Position numbers and translations under genes: made by a program
Assembly (NCBI GenBank): GCA_964020085.1
Contig: OZ026599.1
Location: 36,122,787 to 36,186,786, forward strand
DNA from: Micromussa lordhowensis
Taxonomy: Eukaryota > Cnidaria > Anthozoa > Scleractinia > Lobophylliidae
Direction of reading: 5' to 3'
Length of the DNA: 64,000 bases
In this document: positions 36,601-49,502 of the stretch, piece by piece
How positions within the stretch are numbered: the first letter of the stretch is position 1
How the letters are laid out: the number at the start of each line of letters is the position of its first letter
The notes under the pieces: generated by a model
Seen by the model: the letters and a program-made list of their open reading frames with translations, nothing else
Database searches by the model: none
What the model was told of the DNA's origin: nothing

Positions 36601-38308
36601 TTCAATTTTGTTGTTTGTAATCTGTGTCAATCTTCTCCATCCTTAACCATCCTTGTTCCTTTATGATTTATTATTATCTCTTTAGTGTTTTTCTATCTTT
36701 GTAAAGTATTACTTTCGGGTTTCATTGAATTTAGAGGTAATTTTGTCGGTGGTAGAAATAACTCAAAAAACCGTGAAGTAGCCCCTTTAATCGACGTGCG
36801 GAAATTTAGACATAAACTAGTCATAAATAAATTTCAGAGAGTGCAAGCGAGTCCCAGATCAATATAAATTGCCACCGAATGCTTATTCTTGAATTCATCC
36901 TAAACAAAATAACAAGTAGATCCCTCAGACGCCATGTCACCATTTGACGGCAGAACGCGGTCATTTTGCGTCGTGCGCTAATGACTTCACGAACATGTTA
37001 CCCCCGGGGTGTCTCAGACAAACAAACCATTTCATGTGGAACAACGGCGCTCGTGAGCTCTTCAGCACGATACTCAGAGATTTATTTCGCAATTTGATGG
37101 CCTCTGTAGCTCAAAATGTTAGAGAAAACCCACAACGTGCAGCTTGGAATAATAATAATACAGAGTTTGAAGGAGGGCGGCAAAATATGATGGGCTGCTC
37201 ATATATATCAGTGTATATGAAGGCTGTTTATGAATACACTCCTCGCATTCATACTTCATAGCAGAAAAATACTATCATTGTACCCGACATTCAGGTGTAG
37301 ATCACTCACAACAATTAGCCAGCAAGCCAGCAAAGAAATACCTCAAATAAATACCGTAGATCCGATCCGATTCGTTGCCTTGCCGTATTAGGTATATTAA
37401 ACATATCTCACAGTCACAAATGTGTTTATGTGGTCGGACAAATGGCTCTATTAAAATCTAGGTCCTCCAAATTGCACAGTACATCTAATTCTGCTATGCA
37501 TTTGGGATAATAATTCCCGTTAATAATTATGTCCTCCAGTTCTATCGTATAATTCGCTTGAGTGGACAGCTCAGGTTGCAAATTTGAACATTTCTGGCAA
37601 TAAGTCAGCTGATAAGTCTTCAGGATAAACAGAAGATACGTTTCTTCGTGAAACATTTCCCTGGTGAAGAATTCTGGTCGGCTAGTCGCAACCACCGCGC
37701 GAAACGTTCTCGACTTCCAATTCCTGATGGTTTTGAGATCTATCAGACCGTCACTGCGGCTTTGTAAGATCCTCGTACAATTTGTGACATTTAGGCTCTT
37801 TTTTGGACACCTTGAATCCGTTTAACATTACCGACCATTACCCAAGGAAGCAGTGTTTGCTTTCTAACAATATTTAGGCTAATCAAAAACCTAGACCGCC
37901 AATCTTTCCTTTTTTTGCCTGACTTTATGGTCTACAATACAACACACTCATGCAAAACTTCTAACGGACTGTAATTCTTGTCTGAGTCATGTGGGGGGTC
38001 TCTGGTGATGTGCGGGAAGAATCGGCTTTTGCATATGACAAGTTAAAAACCAAACAACACAGTCAAACTTTGACCCCATCGATCGCCTGTACTGACGATT
38101 AGCTTTTTAAAAATTTCATTCAGCTGAGCCCTACCTTTTGTAAAGTTCCATTTGTTCTCTTAAGATCTTCTATCCTCTTGTCTCGCAGTTTAGTTCCCTG
38201 GTCCATATCAGAAATCCTGTCACAACCGTTTGGGAATAGGAGGTCTAAGTCCCGCGCCAGATCCTGCAACGTTTCCCTGCGTTGAAGTCTTGGTCTGGGT
38301 TGCTCCAT
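30664..38308 (-). CDS. Dynamin-type GTPase fused to a DSTYK-like protein kinase, paralogue A, 1000 aa
   Basis: Exons in transcript order: 38308-38135, 36435-36240, 35549-35278, 34809-34669, 34167-33827, 33385-32201, 31870-31606 and 31092-30664. All joins are in phase and the total is 1001 codons, ATG to TGA. An N-terminal helical segment (1-123, with DLDLLFPNG) precedes a GTPase with G1 GETSAGKSS (124-132), G3 DSPGIGD (221-227) and G4 NKWD (291-294). Next come about 260 mostly helical charged residues with a long hydrophobic stretch at about 559-591 (LGIFMPVLIPVGLAAGVLFA), able to insert in or dip into a membrane. The kinase is complete: LGVGTYGAVFKG (712-723), VAVK lysine 738, HRDLKLDN (849-856), DLG in place of DFG (869-871) and MAPE (890-893). 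Arrangement and the DLG variant match vertebrate DSTYK, but here the P-loop is intact. Role inferred: membrane-linked GTP-controlled signalling. Confidence 0.88.
37426..37829 (-). other. Unassigned open frame inside intron 1 of GTPase-kinase A
   Basis: About 133 codons stay open up to a TAA. The product has mixed composition with scattered cysteines (CPKK, CTR, CQKC, CIAELDVLC, ICPTT). It could be a terminal exon of an alternative transcript, a gene fragment, or chance. I do not recognise a family, and no strong acceptor or start codon decides the 5' end. Confidence 0.2.
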
Positions 38309-39717
38309 GGCTCACTGCCAAACGTTCGTCGCTGTCGAGCTCTTTGCAAACTGGATGTTCAAGCTATCCTAACCACCGTCATGATTTCCTATCCTCAACG
38401 CTGAAGACGATTTAGTGTTGTAAACATTTGAAGCTCGTCTCGTTTCTTGCAAGTAGCTGGTTTAACTAGAGAGTGTTTACAGACGTTACGTCTGTTCCAC
38501 GTTCAGTTTATGAAATTTGAAACAAGAAGTTTGACCTCTTACCTCAACTGACAATTGCATGATCATGTCTGCTAAGTGTAGGACAATACAACAAAATGTC
38601 ACTCCGACAAAGAACTCAAACAAAACGAAAAGATGTAGACAAATCCTTCAAACTGAGCTTTGGTCAAAAGATGTTTTCTCGATGAATTCCCCTTCAAGAA
38701 AGTCTTTTAGCAAATTTATCGTCCATCCATCATTCTGATTCTATAGGACTGAGTTACGCAACTTTATCTTAAGTCGACTGTTTTAATGAACCATAACATT
38801 CTTGCTTTGTCATCTGCTTGCCTATTGCCTCCTAAAACAACGCATGGCAAGTAACAGCAATGGACAGTGCGTGACTAGAAAGAGTCTAGGATCTAAATAT
38901 AGAACTCAACGACAAATGACAATCAATGTCAGTCAAGGGACCTCTTGAGATATAGCCCAGTGCAGATAGTCTGATAATAATTGAAACGAGACCCTGTTAC
39001 AACGTTAACTCAGAGATTTGTTGGAGAATGTTGTTTTGTTTTCGAGTAAAGTTGTCAAAGTTCAGAAAGAGGCTGCTGAGTTTTGACATCAACGTGAAGT
39101 ACGTTTTCTCAGTTCTCATCTGATGTATACCCAACGACTTAGATATTTTAAAACCGCGAGTTATTTATGAAAAGATCTCACCTCGATTCACGCTTTACCT
39201 AACTCCCAAAGATATACAAGGTCACGTTCATCCTTTTCTTTTTACTTCGTGCTGAGCTGCATTCCAAATGTAAGAGTGCTTTGCATCATGTAAGATTCCT
39301 GCACATCCACGCTTCTGGCAGTTTCGCCCTCGCCGCTCGATCAGAATGCGTCTTTTTTAATTGCTTTGTAAGGAGAAGAATTTTCCTCTTATGGGGACTG
39401 TCGTTTAGCCATCTCAAATTTAGTTTGGCGACTAACGGAAGGCTTGACAGGCTAAAACGTTGATGGTTGTTTGAAACGCCTGGAAGCAATAAGCGGCGGT
39501 ATAGTATTAGCAGGGCAGGTTTCATTAGGAAACGTTTCGAAACAATTAAATCCAGATGCTGTGGCTGATAGATGACAGCTTCAGCTCCTAAAATCCTTCA
39601 CTACAGAAACACTGTTACTAAGGTTTCCTGGGGGGGGGGGGGGAGGAGAGGGTGTTGCGCGGTTTCTCCCTCAAGCTTGGCTCGAGCTTTATTTCACCGC
39701 TTAACGACACCACTTAA

Positions 39718-40125
39718 GGCGGGGGTCCACCTGAAAGCCGTATTTTGGCTTGGTATTATGTTCTTAATGCAAATATCTCGTTTACGTTTCAAGCAATCAA
39801 GAATCTGTTCACTCATTACACACATCTATGTTTTGCGCCGTTTTGTAAATTTTTTGGTGATTTTTAGGTTTATTTGGAGACAGATAGTTTTTCTCAAAGG
39901 ATTAGTAAAATTTATGGAAATAGGAAATTTTGAAGATTTGGTGTTGTTTTAAAATTAGAGTTTGAAGTTAAAAATTGATAGATACACACCAAACAGTTGC
40001 CTAACAACCCGAGTGCCATTGTGGGGTCGGGCAACTGTCTGGTGGTGTTCCATAACCTTTTCTCCCCCTTTCAATCTCTCTTTAAACTTCCTCAAATTTC
40101 ACTTTAATTCAGATAAACACCCACC
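39718..40125 (+). mobile_element. TTAA-bounded MITE, GGCGGGGGT ends, copy 1
   Basis: Bounded by TTAA at 39714-39717 and 40126-40129. Ends GGCGGGGGTCCACCTGAA and, inverted, GGTGGGTGTTTATCTGAA. The same sequence occurs inverted at 40778-41190. Non-coding. A 14-base G run lies just upstream at about 39631. Confidence 0.75.
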
Positions 40126-40129
40126 TTAA

Positions 40130-40773
40130 GGTAATTCCTTAGTATTGCATTGCGCATCCCTACTGCGCACGATTTTCGCGTCATCAGCGCGCGCACATGA
40201 GCGCGTGCACACGCAAAACGTAAGAGATTTCCCTCAAACTAAGCTCGATAACGGAATAAACTCTCCTTTTCTCTTAAACGAGCACGGTGACCCCCGATTT
40301 TTTTTTCAGGTATTTGCTAAGAACCGTCTAATGAAGAACATATTTTAAGAGGAAAAAAAGTTTGATAGTAGAACATGATTTTTTTTGGAAAACAGTTCCC
40401 AAATGGGTGTATTTTGGCCAAGGCGAGGACTTCAAGTTAACCACGGAACTGTCCGAAAAAGTGCAATATTCCCGCAACCAGGCAATCAAAACCGGCTTAA
40501 ATGAAGCAATATAGCTTATGTCAATAAATGAAGCTTCACTTTCAAGACAAAACTTTGTGCCTTTCAAGTAACCAAGATTTAATTCTGTATGAAGGTAATT
40601 CGAACTTTTAACGCGCAACCAGTAAAATACCCCATTTTGAGAGCCTGCTGACGCGTAAACAGGCACGGTGACCCCATTTTTTTATTGCATTTTTGAAATG
40701 TTCATATCATGAATGTTCATTACGCCAAGTTTCAAAAAAAGTTTGATAGTAGATCAATTTCAAGGGAATTACC
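40130..40773. mobile_element. TTAA-bounded element, GGTAATTCC ends
   Basis: Bounded by TTAA at 40126-40129 and 40774-40777. Inverted ends GGTAATTCC and GGAATTACC are followed by weaker sub-terminal similarity. The 644-bp inside has no long meaningful frame. It lies between the two opposed copies of the GGCGGGGGT element and shares its TTAA sites with them. Confidence 0.65.
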
Positions 40774-40777
40774 TTAA

Positions 40778-41190
40778 GGCGGGGGTAAACGTGAATTTAA
40801 GTGAAATTTTGGTAAGTTTAAAGAGAGGTTGAAAGGGAAAAAAGGGTTATGGAACACCACCAGACAGTTGCCCGACCCCACAATGGCACCCCAGGTTGTT
40901 GGGCAACTGTTTGGAGTGTATCTACCAATTTTTAATTTCAAACTCTAATTTTAAAACAACAACAAATCTTCAAAATTTCCTATTTCCATCAATTTTACTA
41001 ATCCTTTGAGAAAAACTATTTCTCTCCAAATATACCTAAAAATCACCCAAAAATTTACAACACAACCCAACCCAAAACATAGATATGTGAGATGAGCAGA
41101 GAGATTCTTGATTGCTTGAAACGTAAACAAGATATTTGCATTAAAAACATAATACCCAGCCAAAATACGGCTTATATGTTTACCCCCGCC
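40778..41190 (-). mobile_element. TTAA-bounded MITE, GGCGGGGGT ends, copy 2 (inverted)
   Basis: A reverse-complement copy of 39718-40125, bounded by TTAA at 40774-40777 and 41191-41194. Shared blocks include CACCACCAGACAGTTGCCCG, AGGAAATTTTGAAGATTTG (inverted) and GGCTTATATGTTTACCCCCG. Confidence 0.75.
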
Positions 41191-41859
41191 TTAAAACAGA
41201 ATAGGCTCGATTACCAGTCACTGAGGTGTTCAGGAAAGGATCTCCTGACCGGAGTCAGGAGACACCTGGAAATCGAACGAAAAAGCAAAATAAGGGCGTT
41301 TATAATCATTATTATTATTATTATTTCTTTGAGTACATACTAAAAGATACTTTGACAGCTAAAAATAGTGGCGTTTTGGTCATGAACACCCTGGTTGGGC
41401 AATGACTGTAGAGAGTGCTTTGGCTACTGTTTTCATAATTTGTATTCAATTTTAATTTCACTGCAGTGTTTTATTCAAGTTTTGACCTGATAAAGCACAG
41501 TAACAGCGGCATCCGAGCAAGTTGAGGAGTTGTGCAATACAAAAGCATTGAATGCTACCATTAAACAGCGGGTTTCAATTCAGAGCGAGAAACACTTTTG
41601 AGAGGAGGATTCCTACAGAACAATTAAACTTCCGCGAGAAATTGTTAAAAATATGTTTCAAATATGCCATCCTGTCCTATTATTCACTAAACCGTGCACG
41701 GTTTGAAAATGGTCACTATACCTTTTATTGTTTGTCCAAAACTAATTTCTTTACACTACAGATAAATCCACTGACAAATTTGGATACCATACGGTGAGGT
41801 TACAAAGTTGACTACTATCTTTAAAGTGCACATTGTCTAGAAAACAGGTTCTATTCAGA

Positions 41860-42168
41860 TTTAGTATAAATCTACTAGCGTTCTATCACGAATGTCGCTC
41901 TCTGATTGGCTACGCTACTCACTATCTATTCTGTGATAGATAGTGAGTAGCGTAACAGTGTGCACTTGTTAACAAAATGATGGCCGTTTCTTGGCATTTT
42001 CGAAGTGTTGAGAAGAGGATTTAGATTAAGTTTTGAACGACTAGTAGATTTATACTAAAACAATTAGATTATATTCGCTCTCGATTTCTATCGCGCGATA
42101 GTTGACTCGGGCTGCGCCCTCGTCAACTATCACGCGATAGAAATCTCGAGCTCATAATCTAATTGTTA
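41860..42168 (+). mobile_element. Palindromic MITE, copy 2
   Basis: An inverted relative of 21420-21722. It contains two strong hairpins: ACTCACTATCTATTCTGTGATAGATAGTGAGT and a hairpin around CTATCGCGCGATAGTTGA with its complement, and ends in a TTAGTATAAATCTACTAG motif repeated internally. Confidence 0.75.
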
Positions 42169-42220
42169 ACTAGTGACCCTCTAGTCTGTTCACAGACCTT
42201 ACGCTTACAATCGTCAAGGG

Positions 42221-42696
42221 TGTTCCCTCGGATTACTCAGTATAGTCCAGCCACATATCGTATAATTCCTTACTCTGATTTATTCATTCTCGTCGATTTA
42301 CAGTCGCGGATTCTGCGGTAATCTTATTCGATCTGAAACCAGAATGTAAGCGCGTCTTAAATCTCTAGACTTACATAAAAACTTACAATTCCCTAATGTG
42401 AATTCCACATAAATGATCACTTACTTCTGTGGCGGGCTAAATTGGATCCTGGTTAGCGATATATCCTTTACAAATCCTACAGGTTAGCGATGTCTCTGTA
42501 TAACTCCTGGTTAGCTGTTCGTGCACGTGTAATCTTGGTTAGCTCTTCCGACTAAATCAAGTCCTACGCGCATTACTTACGCGCACAGTGTCAATCAATG
42601 TCAAATACTGTATGCTCATTAACTAAATTATATGCGTGCTTAGAATCTCACAGTCAATCAATTAAAATCAATAAACTACTAGTTTCTATCGGAACA
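42221..42696. mobile_element. Solo LTR of a retrotransposon (476 bp)
   Basis: Starts TGTTCC and ends GGAACA, flanked by a 5-bp direct duplication AAGGG (42216-42220 and 42697-42701). It interrupts a dispersed repeat: the sequence before (CTAGTCTGTTCACAGACC) and after (GTGAACAAAATAAAAAG) is continuous in the uninterrupted relative at 29150-29390. Inside, GGTTAGC recurs four times. No internal retroelement region is present. Confidence 0.8.
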
Positions 42697-43369
42697 AAGG
42701 GCGTGAACAAAATAAAAAGGCCTGGGATTGAACGAACACGAGGGTAAGTGGGGCGAATATCTATGAAAAAAATGAAACGGCTGTGGACAGACTTGGTCAT
42801 ATTTAGAAAGCTCTATGTCAGATCCTAGGTTATACAATTGACTCTTTAAGAGGGTGGTTGTTATGTTGGCAACAGTCTCTATATACTATACACCAATTAC
42901 TTTAAGTGCCACGTGATCACATCTTAATAGCTCTGTACACAACTGACTTATAATTTTCACGTGGTCATTTTTTTGGACAGCAGTCACTGCACTTTGAACA
43001 CAAGGTACATAAAGTGCTACTTTTAAGCAAGGCGAGAAAACAAAATTGCTTGGATAAATACAGTTAACCTTGTAAAAATACCGTAAGCTGCCACTTATAA
43101 GATCTGGGCTTGTACAACGTCTGTAGCGCTTTTCCTAAGTTTTGAAAACTGTAAAAAACTTTGCTAAGGAAACCATTAAAGCGCGTGTAATTGACGTGAA
43201 AATCACGTGGGTATCCGATTACAGGTGTCCGATTACAAAAAGTTCAAATCGGACACCTCAAATTGGACACCCACGTGATCGCGCGCCGATTACGTGACAA
43301 ATACGCGCGCGGAGAACCAATCACGATCGAGAATTTTGTTATAGATACGATTATTCCAATAATAGCATC

Positions 43370-43758
43370 CTAATTTTGCTCAGATACTAGATACAAGCTA
43401 AGATTCGATGACTTCTTATTAATTGGGTGATCATAAAATAGTTGACACGTATATAATTTAACAATGTCGGGAAGCTTAATGAGACCAAGGTTCACATAAT
43501 GGGGAGTAATGTGATCACGAAGTGGCACATTGTTGATAATTCTAACAACTTTGTTTTGTAATCTCACCAATTGTGATAATGGTGCCTCGTAGTTATTACC
43601 CCACAGTACGCAACCATACATGTAGGTAAGATAGGGGTATACAAGTGCATAATAGATACTCATCAGAGATTGGGATGTCACATGTGGTTTTACGTTAGCG
43701 ATAATATTGACACTTTTGCCAATTTTACTACTAATATGATAAATATGCTCATGCCATA
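43370..43758 (-). pseudogene. Non-LTR retrotransposon reverse transcriptase, C-terminal fragment
   Basis: The frame reads WHEHIYHISSKIGKS, then LMSIYYALVYPYLTYMYGCV, LWGNN, LVRLQNKVVRIINN and LGLIKLPDIVKLY. These are the typical thumb and post-thumb motifs of jockey/CR1/L2-type LINEs. Everything upstream of this part is missing, so it is a dead fragment. An AT-rich low-complexity tract (43770-43820) adjoins its 5' side. Confidence 0.8.
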
Positions 43759-44233
43759 ACAAGAAACAATCAAATAAAAAATAATAATAATAATAAATAA
43801 TAGAAATAATAATAATATAAGGATTACAAGCCTCGTTTATCAAATTTCACATTTCGATTTTCCCAATTATAATTGGCTTGAAATTTTAGCTTGCTAAGAG
43901 CTACACCAGACTACAATCATCTGAAATAGCAGGTTGCTTAGCCAGGTCGATATCAGTTTACAATTGGGCATGAAAACTGTGTTAGTTTGTTGTCATCTGG
44001 AGAGCTAGTTTCTGTACTAATCACATTCAAGTGGATAGAATACCTACCTATTACACAGCTGACAATCTTATTGCTTGAGCGACAGATTAACTAAAAACAA
44101 ATTCAAGTACTAGCTGGGCAGGACTATGATACTTGATGGTCACAGTTTTTATCAGTTTCCTTTCTATAAATTTCTTAAATTTCTCAATTATTAAAATGCA
44201 ATAAAGGTTTTGTTGAGAACAAGTACATTTCTC

Positions 44234-47200
44234 CTATGTTAGATATTGATGTTCAATTTCCTGAATACAGGTTTTGCATTGCGTCGCCGTTGTCCTCTTG
44301 CTTGGCTCGGTTTGCCAACAGGATGTCATCAGTTTGGTCAAATTTGTTGGAGGAAGATTGGGATTGAATGTCCCTCCGCTCCTGGGGATTTGAGGCCGAT
44401 AATTTCCCTCACTTATTCCTCGAAGGAAGTCGCTCAGGCCTAGACTCTTATAGCGTAGTTCGGAGAAGACTCTTTTACCGAACCACATCTCCCACATCAC
44501 GAGACCGAGGCTGTACATGTCAGCCTTCGTGCAGTAGGGTTTTCCTTCGTGTACTTCAGGAGCCATGTACAGAATTGTCCCACATACGGTTCCCATGATT
44601 TTGTCTTTCAATTTGGCCAAGCCTAGGTCTGCCACTTTGATGCTGTTGCGTCTTGAAATCTGTAAATTAGGTTTGCAAATTAACTGTAACAATAGTTTAG
44701 CCAAGATCGGAAAGAAGGAAGCCAACAACAATTGGTTGATTGTGACACATTTTTTGCTCATCTGGAATTATCATAAAAATTAATTTAGAAGGAGAATAAA
44801 GCAGTAAATTCGGTGTAAGAATTGTCCTAAATACTATTCTAGTTGGTAGCAAACTGAGATGCGGCAGTAAAGCGCTTGTTCTAGTTTTGCTAAGTACCAC
44901 GTAAAGGCGAGTTGTAAACTAATTTAAGTTCCATTTAAACAACGCTAAACATTAACATTCGTTTAGTTCGATTAAACGTTACTTATAATCAATATGGTAT
45001 AGGCACATGTTTTTGTAGTAGTCATCTCGTACCCAACACGAGCGAATGGAATAATTGCTTTATGAAATTCTTCAATCGACTGGGTGATCTGGACATTTCA
45101 CTTAAACTAGGTGATAGTAAGAAAAGGCGGCAAAGTTCGATAGCAGCATTTTGAGGCAACTTAAACATATAAAAAGCGAGCGAGACAGTTTTCGTCCAAA
45201 ACTTCCCTCGCACAATCTCCTCTAAAGTCATCCACGTTAACGAAGAATTACGGGAAGGTCCGAAGCAATACGCCGTGCTAAAAATCAAACCCCGCGTGCA
45301 GCGTTAAGCGTTGCTATTGGCATCAGTTGGGTTGACGCGCCGTACTTTTGAACGCTGTGAAGTTGTAGCTTATTTGCGTTGGTTAACTCACCAGAATATT
45401 GTCCAGCTTGAGATCTCGGTGAACAATGTCCTTTCTGTGAATGAACTCCAGTGCATCTAAGATCTCCCTGATCCATCGAAATGTATCGGTTGCTGCATTC
45501 GGCGTCTTCCAAGGTATACGACCGTCGTTTCCAAAGATGTGGGCCTTGAGACTCCCAGGGCATAGTTCGAAGACCATCGCCACGGAAAGCAGTTTGTGGT
45601 TGTCAACCTCTATGGCCACCCCATAGAAGGTAATTATGTGCTTGTGCTTCAGTTCCCGGCTGTGTGAAGAATGGTTATATGGTATGAAATCATCTTTGCA
45701 AAAGGACACAAGGACACAAGTAAGGTCATTATACTATTCAGATGTATTTTTGTTCGGAGCCAAACGTACATGTAGTATCTCTGACAACGAAAATCATTTC
45801 AAAACTTCACCGCTTTCCTCTTTCAGAATGCCTAAATGCATTCTGTAAATTACTATGAACTGATAACTACTAGCTGTAATGTTTTGGAATATAGTGATGT
45901 TATAACAACAAAACAACAAAAAACAACAACAACGAACATTCTTCATTAGTATGGAGGAACCCGAGGTTAATTTCAATAATATAAAGGACTCGCTCAAGTG
46001 GAATTTTGTTCACAAAGGCTTCTTTCATCGTGGGCTTAAAGTTCATAAGAGAACTCCAATTCAAATTCAAATTATTCCTCAGGAAACGTAGCTGAAGATG
46101 AATTTGGGGTACGGCAAAATTGTGACTGGAAGGCGATGTGGACCATTGGAAGACACGTTTTGGGTGAAGGTCAAAAAGGGAAATCGAGCGTAAGGCCAAG
46201 AAGTGTAACCGCTTGAACATATCCTTGTTTCTGTAGCAATAAGTGACTTAGACTTGCCACAAGTCGACCTTATTTCTTCAAGGACTTTTAGAAAGTCTAT
46301 AAGTGACTAGGAGTATTTCTCTTTTAATTTCCCTTGAATGCGATACTAGTCCATCGCAGGGTTGCCTTCAGCATTGAATTATTGGAAGGCCATTTCTGAA
46401 CGTAGATGGGATGTATCTCACCCAAGAACAAAACACAATGACGCCAACCATGGCTCAAACTTGGTGCACTCGATCAGGAGTCGACTGCTCTAACTGCACA
46501 GCGTCTCCTAGTGACACACTTTTAGGTATTGTTAAACTAGTTATATTAAGTAAGTCAAGATTTGGATTGCATTTGTCGTGGGTTTCTCAAACCTGGAATA
46601 AGATAAAATGTTATTATCTCTAGACATACTTACTTTAACGTGGCTGCTTCTTCAAGGAAAGTGACCACGTTGGATGGACACAGAGCTTCTTTAAGCTTTT
46701 TGACAGCAACTTCCTTTCTTCCATGTCCGGGAGGGTTGAATTGGCCTTTGAAGACAGTACCATAGCTACCTCTACCTAGGATGTGTCTCTCATCGTAACG
46801 AAGTCTCCTGATGTTGATTTGGCAAGGGGGGTACATCACTTGTATTCCACTTTGGATGGCATCAAACGTCAGCTTTTCATTCATTTCCTGCAGTTTCTCA
46901 CATAACAGACCATTCTTCTCCAAAGTCTCTTTATCTCTTAAATCATCTTCGCTTCTTGTGAGATCCTTGCACCTCTGCTCATATCTGGCTACGAGCTGTT
47001 GATGGCATCTCTTTATCCTGGTAATGCGAGTCATCTCGTCGGAGAAGTTGTCTCGGACATGATGGAGTACTTCATCGTCGACGGAAGCCTCTAGAAACCT
47101 GGCCGATAGTTCTGTCAAAGCTTGGCAGCGATTGTTCATCAGCTGTCGTTCCCTGAGATGCCTGTCGATGATCAGGTAACTAAACACCGGTGCAAAAAGA

Positions 47201-49297
47201 ACTCCTGCAGCCAGACCAACAGGAATCAAAACTGGCATAAAAATTCCGAGAGTCATCACTACGATTTTTTTCATAGGACGAGTCTCGCAATGTACGAGCT
47301 CATCCCTAGAACCACCGACGAGCACCCGATCAATGTCACGAATGTCATTCTCAAGATCGTAGAAACTTTGATGAAATCGTCTCTCGAGGTCTACATAAGC
47401 TTTTACAAAAAGCTGCTCCTTGCTTTCCCACTTGTAAAGAAAACACAGGAATCGCTCTTCAATCCATCTGCTATACGTCTCCCTAATCTTTGTTGCATTC
47501 GTTTTACGACGATCGTCAATGTAGGGCAGGTCATTTTCTTTCCATGTACAAAACCTGCGCCTTACTTCAACTGATTTCATGTAAGATGTGATTTTTTCAC
47601 AGATGCTTTTCACGTGATTAGATACTGCGTCTTCAATTTCCTGGATGAATATGCCTTTCTTGAGCTTTTTCAGTTTCACTTCAAGTTGTCCGCGAACCTT
47701 GCGTCTTTCTTGCCCGTTTCGTTTGGCATTTCGCATCGCACATTTCAACTGATCCGACAAGTGGCAGAGCTGACCACTGATCCAGCTGTTAGAATAAATT
47801 ATATAATAAGATGTAGCAATAAGTTTTGAAAAACGTTTTAAAAAAGGTACTGTGATATCTTCAAAATTGCCGGCAGACAGGAGCCTGCGACAAAAGATGA
47901 CAGATTACATTGATTAAGAGTTATGGTGGTGACGTTTGTGTTTTAAAAGTTTACGACCTCCCAAAGTAATAAGTTGTCTTTTGCAAACAACTTGGAATAT
48001 TTTTTTTACCAATGTTAAATAATTTGCCCAATCATCTTATCGACATATTATATTGAAAGACCTATCATTCTTTTATAGTTAAAATCTTTAATCTTATGAA
48101 ATTCCGAGATATGGCACGTGGTAAAATGACAATTCTTTTTACCGATCGACTAACCAAACGTAAGAGAACACTCCTGGAATTCGTTTACTACCGCCAAATC
48201 ATTAGATTTATCAAATATTCTTTGGACAAGGCATACGGTTCTTCAATACGTTGGTCGCATTACAGCTTTTGTTCGCGCCATAGTTGCGACATGCAGATCG
48301 AACGAAAGTGGTCGAGTTTCGACCCGGTTGGGACTCACTAAATTGGGTCTGGAGACTAAATGTGGTTTTTCTCGCAAAGGCAAATCTATTTCAAGTGTAA
48401 AACCACATATGCATAATTTTTGCATTCTTGCTAGGGTCTAGCTTTATCCAAAATAGGAGCAAAGTTGAGTTTGCTAGCTTTGGCGAGAAGAAATTTGATT
48501 TTGTTCGAATTATGTGGATATTTGCTCTTAAACTTACTTGTAAAAGTACTGTGTTTTTCTCTGGATGCACAGCGGAAGAAGCCGTTGCAGTCCGCTAATC
48601 AGGCAGTTCAGGTCGTCACTCATCGCGTGAAATCTCTTTTGTACTTCCGCTGCTCTCAACACCGACATTTTAATCAATTGGTATCTTTCATCAAGGTCGG
48701 GAATGTTCTTTCTGAGTTTGCCAATGATGTGTTTCTGGAGGTCTTCTCTTTGAGTTTGGCTGGCTTGTTTTTCAACTTCGTCCCACTTGTTGCAAACAAA
48801 CAGAGCAGACTCAGCAGTAATTCCACAGCGTTGCTCTCCATTGTAGAGTTTTTTCCAGTCGCTCAGGATACGCAGAAGCTGAAAGCGTTTAACCAGAAAA
48901 AAAGCTCGAATGAAACGTTAGTTCCCACTCAAGTGGCTTTTGAAGTGCTTACATGTAAACAGTGTGCTAGTGAAGGAAAAACGAACCGGGGTGGGTTGGA
49001 GGGAAGCCTGTTGAGCCCTCAAGAAACCCCGAAGCTCCCAGGAGTTTTCCTAATCCTGCAATTTCCGTGAGAATAATTTCCAGATATTCAGTATCGGCTA
49101 TCCTTTTTTTCTTTCCCGACTTGATAAGGATAGATCGAAGCTATTAAGGTAGATACACCTAGTATTTCAAGCTACACTTTATTTATTAAAGTGACAACGA
49201 TCTGTTAATATTTAACAATTATTCCACAAGCGCGGGTTGGATATGAGATGATAGATAGCCAAGTTGGCTATAATGATCTCATATCCAGCAAGGGCGA

Positions 49298-49330
<33 letters not shown>

Positions 49331-49468
49331 AATAGAGCAAACTAAACTTAAAAGAAAAGAAGTAAAAACGCCTAAAACAAACAACAAAAAAACTCGTACG
49401 CTTACCATATTCGTAGAGCATGGTATAATGGCTCATAGCCTATGATGGCTAAGCCAATGAAAAATCTC

Positions 49469-49502
<34 letters not shown>

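Larger units (their letters stand above)
38309..44233. other. Intergenic region between the two GTPase-kinase paralogues; repeats only
   Basis: No host exon was found. Beyond about 1.4 kb of featureless sequence next to gene A (its promoter side), the region is packed with mobile elements: three abutting TTAA-bounded elements (39718-41190), a dispersed repeat at 41648-41850, a palindromic MITE (41860-42168), a solo LTR (42221-42696) and a LINE fragment (43370-43758). The MITE array and LTR sit on the 3' side of gene B. Confidence 0.6.
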
